Source: Thermoproteota archaeon (GTDB lineage: Archaea > Thermoproteota > Bathyarchaeia > Bathyarchaeales > Bathycorpusculaceae). Taken from it: DNA of 30,499 nucleotides. The position numbers and the translations under genes were made by a program. Positions 24,152 to 30,499 of the stretch are shown one piece after another. The stretch is taken from NCBI GenBank assembly GCA_012511995.1, contig JAAZFA010000084.1, positions 1 to 30,499 on the forward strand. The letters are read 5' to 3'. The first letter of the stretch is position 1, and each line of letters begins with the position of its first letter. The notes under the pieces were generated by a model, which did no database searches, was not told where the DNA came from, and saw only the letters and a program-made list of their open reading frames with translations.

Positions 24152-27100
24152 TTGAACCTAAAGCAGGGCATCAGTAAGAGTTACCAAAAATACATTGAAA
24201 CAATGGAGGCAGAGCTTAAACGACTCTACGAAATCAGTGACCAGGCGAGGTCTTGTGGTTTTGATCCTGCATTAAAAACTGAATGCTTGGTTGCACAAGA
24301 CATTGCTGACCTAGTAGAGGGTCTAGTTGGGCCTAAAGGTGTTGCCGTTAGCATCCGTGAATTGAGTAAGAAAATGCCTCGAGAAGAAATCGCTTTTTAT
24401 GTAGCTAAAGAAATCGCTGAGGGAAAATTCGTCCAAAACGAGGAAGAGAGTGTACCTGAGAGATTAGCAGAGCAAGCCATCCGAACGGCATTGGCGATTT
24501 TTACAGAAGGCTTAACTGCTGCTCCGATCCAGGGGATTGCTCACGTTAAAATCAAGAAAAACGCAGACCAAACTTGTTACCTAGGAATCTACTTTGCTGG
24601 TCCTATTCGGTCAGCCGGTGGCACCGATCAAGCTTTAACACTTGTCGCCGGTGACTATGTGAGGCTTGCATTAGGTTTAGACGTGTATAAGCCAACCGAA
24701 GAAGAAATTTCACGTTTCATTGAAGAACTTCGCCTCTATGAACGGTCCGTGGGTCGTTTTCAATATCATATTCCAGATGAGGAGCTCCGTAAAGCGCTCA
24801 ATTTGGTTCCAGTCGAATGCACTGGTACAGAGTCCGATCCTGTGGAGGTTTCATCTTATCGTAATTTGGATCGTGTAGAAACCAATAGAGTTCGCGGAGG
24901 AGCGCTACGAGTAATTAATGACGGTATTGTTGGTCGTGCTCAGAAAGTTTGGGTTGTCTGTGACAAAATTGGTTTTCATGAATGGGATTGGTTAAAGAAT
25001 TTTAAAAAGAAATCTGAAAAAAAATCCGCTGGTTTCATGGATGACGTAATAGCTGGGCGCCCTATTTTTGCTTTCCCATCAAAACGAGGCGGTTTTAGGC
25101 TTCGATATGGCAGATCTCGTAATACTGGACTTTCTGCTGTAGGTATTCATCCAGCTACGATGTATGTGGTTGAGGGTTTCCTAGCCGGGGGTACCCAGAT
25201 GCGTCTAGAGTTACCTGGAAAAGGTGGTGTTACATTACCCGTTGACTACCTAGAAAAACCTGTCGTGCTTCTTAAGGACAAGTCCGTAGTGCGTGTATCG
25301 TTAGAAAATTATCCAGAAGTCAAAGGTAAGATAGCAAAGATTCTTTTTCTAGGTGACATATTAATTGACTTTGGAGACTTTTTATACAGCAACAAAACAC
25401 TTCTTCCTTCAGGTTATGTGGAAGAATGGTGGTCAAAAGACCTTTCTAATTCAATATTTGTAATGCATTCTGGTGACTTTACTATGATCGCTCAAGAATG
25501 CAAAATTTCCACTGAGCGCCTTGAGGCTTTTATCCATGACCCATTCAAGAATAAACCCACAATAAAAGAAGCGTCTGCATTATCTCAGGTACTTGGAATT
25601 CCATTGGCGCCCAACTGCACTTTGTACTGGACCAACTTATCCACAATAAAAGAAGTTGAGGTTCTGCAAAAATGGGTGTCTACCTGTAAGGTAACACTTA
25701 CTAATGGTTCTGTCTCGAAACTCACGGGTGTAGTAACAGATGACGATGTTTTTTTGATATTAAGAAAGATTTTTATCCCTTTCAAATTCATCGAAGAAAA
25801 AGTCATTATTTCAGGTGAGGATGCTGCAACTTTAGCATTTACTCTTGGTTATGGGACACCTCGGGCGAATAAAGCTATTCAAGCATCGACTGTGTTAGAA
25901 ATGCTCAGCAAACTGTCAGGTGTAATAATCAAAGACAAAGCTCCAACTTATGTTGGTGGACGAATGGGTAGACCTGAAAAAGCTAAACATCGTGATATGC
26001 GACCACTTGTACACCTTTTATTTCCCGTTGGTTTGGACGGCGGAAGCCACCGTGATCTATGTACAGCAGCAAAAAAAGGGTCTGTTTTTGTAGAGATGGT
26101 CAAACGTAAATGTCCCAACTGCAAAACTTACACGATCAAACTTAAATGTGAAATCTGTGGCGAGCTGACTACCCACGAGAAAAGCTGCCGTCGATGTGGA
26201 AGAGCTCTAAAGGATAATTACTGTGGTGGTTGTAAATCTGATGCTGTCCTCTACCAGCGCCAGCCCGTTAATTTTAAAGAACTACTTGATGCCGCCTGCA
26301 GTAAACTTGGTTGTCCAAAACCAAAAATGCTCCGAGGTGTTAAAGGCCTCACTAACATGGATAAAACCCCTGAAATGATCGAAAAGGGCATTTTACGCGC
26401 AAAATATAATGTATCCACATATAAAGATGGTACAATCCGATTTGACGGTACTAATGCGCCTCTAACTCATATCACACCAGCGGAAATTGGTGTATCCATA
26501 GAGAAGATGCATCAGATGGGGTATTTAGCTGATATTTATGGATTCCCACTTGTTGACTCCAATCAAGTATGTGAGCTTAAAATTCAAGATGTTGTCATTC
26601 CTAAGAAGGCAGGAGAATACCTTGTTCGTGTCGCTGGCTTCATTGATGAACTCCTCGAACGCATCTACAAGCTTCCACTTTACTACAAAGCAACAAAACC
26701 CAAGGACTTAGTGGGACAGCTTATCTTTGGACTCGCTCCACATACCTGTGCCTGCATCCTTGGACGCATAGTAGGTTATACCGACCGTAACTTAATCTAT
26801 GCCCATCCCGTCTGGCACTCAGCCAAACGTCGGGATTGCGATGGTGATGAAGATGCTATCATGTTAGCTCTTGATACCCTTATCAACTTTTCACGTGTTT
26901 TTCTGCCCTCCCAAATTGGGGGAATAATGGATGCTCCCATCCTAATGCTTCCCTTCTGTAACACTAAAGAGGTGCAGCGACAAGCGCACGACTTTGATGT
27001 CAGTCGATGCTATCCAGTTGAGTTTTACCGTAAGACTTGGGAGAAAGGTGAATCAAGACAAATAAGCGCATTTATGGACGTTATTAGTCATCGGTTAGGC

Positions 27101-27589
27101 ACGGATGGTCAGTTCGAAGGTTTTCACTTTACTATACCAACCACCAGTATCAACCTTGGTAATGCCAATAGTAGTTATAAAGAATTTAAATCCATGGCGG
27201 AGAAGTTAGATATGCAACTAAAGTTAGCTGAAAAAATCGATGCCGTAGACGCTAGACGTGTTGCACTAAAAGTTCTAAATTGTCACCTGATGCGTGATAT
27301 CGCCGGAAACATGAGGGCTTTTTCTACACAGGGGTTCCGATGCAAATCCTGTAACGCAAAATATCGGCGTTTGCCTCTCGTTGGCAAATGTATTCGCTGT
27401 GGCTGCGATTTAACTCTAACTGTCTACAGGGGAAATATCGAAAAGTACCTAAAAGCGGCACAACAACTTGTTGATAAATATGGTTTACCCAGTTACTACA
27501 CCCAACGCATGGATTTAATCAAAGAAGAGATTACTTTAATGTTCGATAACAAAAAACCTAAGCAAACTACGCTTTTTGAGTTTGGATAA
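24152..27589 (+). CDS. polC: DNA polymerase D large subunit (DP2)
   Basis: DP2 is the catalytic subunit of archaeal PolD and works with DP1 at 15511. The 1145-residue protein is intein-free and of ordinary length. The N-terminus carries YFAGPIRSAGGTDQALT and GGALRVINDGIVGRA. A cysteine-rich zinc region lies at about residues 654-710 (CPNC, CEICG, CRRCG, CGGC). The active site of the two-barrel polymerase fold is DCDGDEDAIML, beginning at Asp895. A second zinc module near residue 1064 (CKSC, CIRCGC) is probably the DP1 interface. The last residues, KQTTLFEFG, form a PIP box (Gln1138) that would bind the PCNA clamp. The start is a TTG at 24152; no in-frame ATG lies nearby upstream of the conserved region. 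Confidence 0.96.
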   Translation: MNLKQGISKSYQKYIETMEAELKRLYEISDQARSCGFDPALKTECLVAQDIADLVEGLVGPKGVAVSIRELSKKMPREEIAFYVAKEIAEGKFVQNEEESVPERLAEQAIRTALAIFTEGLTAAPIQGIAHVKIKKNADQTCYLGIYFAGPIRSAGGTDQALTLVAGDYVRLALGLDVYKPTEEEISRFIEELRLYERSVGRFQYHIPDEELRKALNLVPVECTGTESDPVEVSSYRNLDRVETNRVRGGALRVINDGIVGRAQKVWVVCDKIGFHEWDWLKNFKKKSEKKSAGFMDDVIAGRPIFAFPSKRGGFRLRYGRSRNTGLSAVGIHPATMYVVEGFLAGGTQMRLELPGKGGVTLPVDYLEKPVVLLKDKSVVRVSLENYPEVKGKIAKILFLGDILIDFGDFLYSNKTLLPSGYVEEWWSKDLSNSIFVMHSGDFTMIAQECKISTERLEAFIHDPFKNKPTIKEASALSQVLGIPLAPNCTLYWTNLSTIKEVEVLQKWVSTCKVTLTNGSVSKLTGVVTDDDVFLILRKIFIPFKFIEEKVIISGEDAATLAFTLGYGTPRANKAIQASTVLEMLSKLSGVIIKDKAPTYVGGRMGRPEKAKHRDMRPLVHLLFPVGLDGGSHRDLCTAAKKGSVFVEMVKRKCPNCKTYTIKLKCEICGELTTHEKSCRRCGRALKDNYCGGCKSDAVLYQRQPVNFKELLDAACSKLGCPKPKMLRGVKGLTNMDKTPEMIEKGILRAKYNVSTYKDGTIRFDGTNAPLTHITPAEIGVSIEKMHQMGYLADIYGFPLVDSNQVCELKIQDVVIPKKAGEYLVRVAGFIDELLERIYKLPLYYKATKPKDLVGQLIFGLAPHTCACILGRIVGYTDRNLIYAHPVWHSAKRRDCDGDEDAIMLALDTLINFSRVFLPSQIGGIMDAPILMLPFCNTKEVQRQAHDFDVSRCYPVEFYRKTWEKGESRQISAFMDVISHRLGTDGQFEGFHFTIPTTSINLGNANSSYKEFKSMAEKLDMQLKLAEKIDAVDARRVALKVLNCHLMRDIAGNMRAFSTQGFRCKSCNAKYRRLPLVGKCIRCGCDLTLTVYRGNIEKYLKAAQQLVDKYGLPSYYTQRMDLIKEEITLMFDNKKPKQTTLFEFG

Positions 27590-27686
27590 CTTAAAAGCTT
27601 TTCAAGGATAACATGTCTTAAGCAATCGGTGAGATAACATTAAACAAACTTGGCACCCCAACGCTTATCTTAAAAGTACACGTAAT

Positions 27687-27899
27687 GTGCACAAAGGACT
27701 CTTTGCTCGAACTAAGATTCTTATTCTACTAGACGTTCAGGGATTAGGTGCAGCCAAAATCGCAAAAGAGTCTAAACTTAGTTACAACGTTGTTTTATAT
27801 CATCTAAATCTCTTGAAAACTGAGGGTACGGTGGAGAAACATGGTTACCGCCGTTACGTTTGGCTGCCGACGGGTGTAGGTCAAATGCGTCTTGTCTAG
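27687..27899 (+). CDS. Small winged-helix protein, N-terminus uncertain
   Basis: From a GTG at 27687 the product has 70 residues and is essentially one ArsR-type winged helix. Its core is RTKILILLDVQGLGAAKIAK, SYNVVLYHLNLLKTEGTVEK and RRYVWLP. The frame stays open upstream to a stop at about 27630, and the codons there (HPNAYLKSTRN) look protein-like. No ATG, GTG or TTG occurs in that extension. A GGTGA at about 27629-27633 lies six bases before an ATT, so a non-standard start is conceivable. The stop codon is embedded in CTAG, which is also the stop of the convergent MazG gene. It is probably a transcription regulator; its targets are unknown. Confidence 0.65.
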   Translation: MHKGLFARTKILILLDVQGLGAAKIAKESKLSYNVVLYHLNLLKTEGTVEKHGYRRYVWLPTGVGQMRLV

Positions 27900-28183
27900 A
27901 TTGTACATTGACAGGGTGAACTATGACATTTGGCGCATTTGTCTGGATACTTCGATAAGGTAGCTTTTTCAAGATCAACGTCCATTATATTTGCAAGGGA
28001 CGCTAACCATGCTATGACATCAGCGAATTCTTTTTCAGTAGATGAGCGGTCAGCACCTTTGAGTTCTTGTCCGAGTTCAGTGACTTCTTCAAGCAACCAG
28101 CAATAGGTACCATCAACTCCGCGTGCTTTATCTCGGTCGCCATAGAGGCGTTTCATCATTTCTTGAAATTCAGCTATATGCAT
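27896..28183 (-). CDS. MazG-type nucleotide pyrophosphohydrolase
   Basis: MazG-fold enzymes hydrolyse nucleoside triphosphates to monophosphates and pyrophosphate, often as house-cleaning. The 95-residue protein carries the metal-binding helices EEVTELGQEL (Glu32, Glu33, Glu36) and EFADVIAWL (Glu52, Asp55), as in single-domain MazG proteins. The C-terminus KYPDKCAKCHSSPCQC adds four cysteines that may bind zinc, a feature of several archaeal members. It overlaps the winged-helix gene by four bases tail-to-tail; a single palindromic CTAG supplies both stop codons. Confidence 0.88.
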   Translation of the reverse strand: MHIAEFQEMMKRLYGDRDKARGVDGTYCWLLEEVTELGQELKGADRSSTEKEFADVIAWLASLANIMDVDLEKATLSKYPDKCAKCHSSPCQCTI

Positions 28184-28327
28184 ATGGCTTCACTGAAAGC
28201 TTGGAGTGTGACGTTATAATTAAATATGAAGCTTTGTTGATGCTTCAGTGTACGGAGTGGAAGTTGGCCAGATAACTGTAAATAATTCATAAATACGTTG
28301 CCAACAAACTCAATTCCAGAGATACCT

Positions 28328-28822
28328 ATGTCAAATCTACCTGTAAGCGTACCAAAGTTTCAATCTGCTGTTTTTTTCGTAAGCGATATCGAAGTATCCA
28401 AACGCTTCTATTCCGACGTTCTCGGACAAAAGATCACTATGGACTTCAACGCAAATGTAACCTTCGAGGGCGGATTATCCATCTGGCGAACCGACTACGC
28501 ACTAAATATAATTTTTAAAGATAAAGCCAGACAAGTCCAAGTCGGAGCCAACAATGCCGAGATATACTTTGAATGCAACGGTATCGACGCCTTCTTTGAG
28601 CAAATAAAACAGAAAGTTAAAGTCGTTCACCCTGTGGAGGAGCATCCTTGGGGGCAGCGTGGTTTCCGCGTCTATGACTCTGATGGTCACATTGTCGAAT
28701 TCGGTGAGCCAATGTCGGAGACGGTTTTGCGGTTGCATAAGCAGGGTTTGAGTCTTGATGAGGTGGCAGTGAAGTCAATGATGTCGTCTGAGTTTATAAA
28801 GGCTGTTCTGCAGGCTCATTAG
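28328..28822 (+). CDS. VOC/glyoxalase-fold protein
   Basis: The 164-residue protein has the two beta-alpha-beta-beta-beta repeats of the vicinal oxygen chelate superfamily. The first starts at QSAVFFVSDIEVSKRFYSDVLG and the second at AEIYFECNGIDAFFEQIKQK. The second ends in WGQRGFRVYDSDGHIVEFGE, where the final Glu is a usual metal ligand. A helical C-terminal tail of about 30 residues (RLHKQGLSLDEVAVKSMMSS) is added. The group includes glyoxalase I, dioxygenases and bleomycin-resistance proteins, and the exact reaction cannot be chosen. The ATG at 28328 is preferred over a TTG at 28298, which would add ten residues ahead of the fold. Confidence 0.8.
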   Translation: MSNLPVSVPKFQSAVFFVSDIEVSKRFYSDVLGQKITMDFNANVTFEGGLSIWRTDYALNIIFKDKARQVQVGANNAEIYFECNGIDAFFEQIKQKVKVVHPVEEHPWGQRGFRVYDSDGHIVEFGEPMSETVLRLHKQGLSLDEVAVKSMMSSEFIKAVLQAH

Positions 28823-28823
28823 C

Positions 28824-28834
28824 TCTTTTTTTTA
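28824..28834 (+). terminator. T-tract terminator after the VOC gene
   Basis: CTCTTTTTTTTA follows the VOC stop codon within four bases. A run of eight T fits an archaeal U-tract terminator; no hairpin is needed or seen. Confidence 0.5.
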
Positions 28835-29020
28835 TGTGTTTTGTTGATGCTTTTGTATACGACTGCTTAAATGAGACATTAAACGTGTAGATAATTATGT
28901 TTTAATATACTTTTGACTAAACAATTGTAAACTATTTATATGATTCAATACATACAATCAATTAGATAGTTTAATGTTAAACAGTAGAAAATTGCATAAT
29001 ATACAAGAGAATATTTCTAT

Positions 29021-29403
29021 ATGGATAACCCTGCAATATGGAACTCCTTCGACCGTGTGACGCATGGTCTACAAGCTGGGGGAAACCCAAACAACCAAGC
29101 TCTGGGTAGTGCTACCCCTTATACGGAAGTACATCCCAACGGGAGGATACTATAGATAGCCCCGGGGTTTAGAAGATGGACTAACTACCTAAAAGTACCT
29201 CTGCAAAGAAATAGTCATCGTGGACCTAAACGAGCTCTGTATACAGAAATGTAAAGAACGCTTCCACACTGACACCCAACATAAACTACTATGTGAACGA
29301 CGGCAAAAGCCTTAGCATGGTACCCGACGGCTTCCTCGACTTTATGTTCAGCTTTGACTCGCTTGTCCACGCGGAATTACGTAATAGACGCCTACTTTAT
29401 TAG
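29021..29403 (+). pseudogene. Decayed class I SAM-dependent methyltransferase
   Basis: The remnant starts at an ATG (29021) reading WNSFDRVTHGLQAGGNPNNQ and VHPNGRIL. An in-frame TAG at 29153-29155 replaces the Glu expected in the motif I block (L-E-IAPGFGRW). The frame then reads IAPGFRRWTNYLK. After a frameshift at about 29200-29210 the next frame gives CKEIVIVDLNELCIQKCKER, matching motif II. A second frameshift near 29280 leads to YYVNDGKSLSMVPDGFLDFM and FSFDSLVHAE before a stop at 29401. The order and content of the blocks follow the Methyltransf_23/25 style. The C-terminal third is missing. With one nonsense codon, two frameshifts and truncation, it is not functional. Confidence 0.85.
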
Positions 29404-29441
29404 TTAGCAAAGAAGCTAAAGAGCGTGTGTTGCTAACTTAT

Positions 29442-30362
29442 TTAACATAAGGGTCGAATATACTCTTCTATAGCGCCTATCGATTTCAGATTAAGTACTG
29501 CTCTTGTGTTATGACTCGTTTTAAAATCCTTTAACATCCAAAACACATGTTCCCTAACTTCCTGAGCTGAATTTCTCTTCTCGTATTTTCGGTATAATTC
29601 GATGAAACGTAAAATCTGCCTTTTTATTCCTCTGTTATCAATCTGAGATTTTTCTGGATCGAATAACCATGGGCGATTTCTTGCACCTCTGCCCACCATC
29701 ACAAGGTCACAACCCGTTTTCTCTAATAGGGCAAGGCCTTGCTCATGAGTTGTTACGTCGCCATTAGCTATTACCGGGATGTTTAGTTTTTCCTTGATTT
29801 GTTTTATACTGGTCCAATTTACTTTCCCTGCCAGTTTTTGGTCGGCAGTTCGACCATGAACGCATATGGCTTTTACGCCTGCACTTTCCAAGATTTGGGC
29901 AATTTTAACCCCGATTATCTTCTGGTTCTCCAAGCCAATTCGCATTTTCACAGTAACCGGCCTTTTAGTGGCATCCACGATCTTCTGCACAATTCGCTCT
30001 AGCCGTGCTGGATCCGCTAGCAGGTGGGCGCCATAGCCTCTCTCGAGAAACTCTTTTTCGCTGCAACCTAAATTTAAATCGATGAGGTCAGCTAACTTTT
30101 CAACCTGTTTAACGCAACTAACCAAGTCTTCTTCATTGCTACCAATTAGTTGAACACTCAAGGGGCGCTCGCATTCTTGGATGTTAAGAATTTCTTTGAC
30201 GTCTTCTTTTTTTCGGTTCTTAAGAATGTTGGTATCTATCATTTGTGTATAAACGAGACCTGCTTTGTTTTCTTTGCATAACATTCTGAAAGATGTGCAG
30301 TTAACCGCCGCCATTGGTGCAAGAACAAACCGTCCTCGGATATCTACTGTTCCGATGTTCAT
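29442..30362 (-). CDS. dus: tRNA-dihydrouridine synthase family protein
   Basis: Dus enzymes use FMN and NADPH to reduce uridine to dihydrouridine in the tRNA D-loop. The 306-residue TIM barrel starts with FVLAPMAAVNCTSFRMLC. It has DLNLGCSEKEFLERGYGAHL, where the Cys is the expected catalytic acid; the residue after it is Ser rather than the usual Pro. Further motifs are VKMRIG, ICVHGRTADQKLAGKVNW, IPVIANGDV and VMVGRGARNRPWLF, covering FMN phosphate binding and RNA contact. A helical C-terminal domain follows from about residue 235. The ATG at 30362 gives a normal N-terminus. The 137 bases upstream (30363-30499) are AT-rich and show no gene. Confidence 0.92.
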   Translation of the reverse strand: MNIGTVDIRGRFVLAPMAAVNCTSFRMLCKENKAGLVYTQMIDTNILKNRKKEDVKEILNIQECERPLSVQLIGSNEEDLVSCVKQVEKLADLIDLNLGCSEKEFLERGYGAHLLADPARLERIVQKIVDATKRPVTVKMRIGLENQKIIGVKIAQILESAGVKAICVHGRTADQKLAGKVNWTSIKQIKEKLNIPVIANGDVTTHEQGLALLEKTGCDLVMVGRGARNRPWLFDPEKSQIDNRGIKRQILRFIELYRKYEKRNSAQEVREHVFWMLKDFKTSHNTRAVLNLKSIGAIEEYIRPLC

Positions 30363-30499
30363 ATCGATTCTTCTGTGCAGAAACTAATTTTAAATCTATT
30401 AAAGCTTAACGCAAAAATAGAATACGACTTATAAAGTATATCTATGTAACGATTACTGCATAATAACAAATTCTACAATAGTTTACTATGTTTTTCTTA

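Noticed and set aside
1..30499. CRISPR array, insertion sequence, provirus or toxin-antitoxin module
   Set aside because: There are no regularly spaced long repeats, transposase or integrase motifs, terminal inverted repeats or recognisable toxin genes. The zeta-toxin-like fold of the P-loop kinase is not accompanied by an antitoxin.

Overview
This window is archaeal. The evidence is a complete family-D DNA polymerase (both subunits), an Orc1/Cdc6 initiator, geranylgeranylglyceryl phosphate synthase for ether lipids, an Elf1-type elongation factor, a PhoU-like regulator with an AbrB/SpoVT N-terminus, and GGTG/GGAGG ribosome binding sites. The gene content and the moderately AT-rich composition fit a mesophilic Bathyarchaeia-like lineage of the TACK group. 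That placement is inference; no rRNA gene is present to confirm it.

Region 1 (1-6055) is a trehalose locus. On the minus strand, treZ, a GH57/DUF3536-type glycosidase and treY (cut off by the window edge) form one tight unit. treT lies divergently on the plus strand. Together they would give two routes to trehalose, from maltooligosaccharide ends and from NDP-glucose plus glucose. Region 2 (6061-9148) holds a large radical SAM/SPASM protein between two small membrane proteins.

Region 3 (9228-13874) is metabolic: S-adenosylhomocysteine hydrolase; a P-loop kinase, a PHP phosphoesterase and an APH-fold kinase side by side; and an orotate phosphoribosyltransferase-like gene.

Region 4 (14310-21811) is the replication neighbourhood. 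It contains a PhoU/AbrB regulator whose 5' end is duplicated, the PolD small subunit, orc1/cdc6 and a probable replication origin at about 18386-19176. The origin has three ORB-like elements, two of them in inverted orientation around a very AT-rich core. Beyond it are a winged-helix protein, a membrane-anchored coiled-coil protein ending in a winged helix, and an uncharacterised 165-residue protein. This last gene lies between two clusters of GTGAT/ATCAC half-sites.

Region 5 (21878-27589) contains a deleted nitrilase-family pseudogene, nadE, elf1, GGGP synthase and the PolD large subunit. Region 6 (27687-30499) contains a small wHTH protein, a MazG-type pyrophosphohydrolase, a VOC/glyoxalase-fold protein, a decayed methyltransferase pseudogene and a tRNA-dihydrouridine synthase.

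I see no CRISPR array, tRNA, rRNA, insertion sequence or provirus. The least explained parts are the origin region, its membrane-tethered DNA-binding neighbour and the half-site arrays. Several genes also have unusual 5' ends: the GH57 gene has no normal start codon and the PhoU-like gene has a duplicated start.
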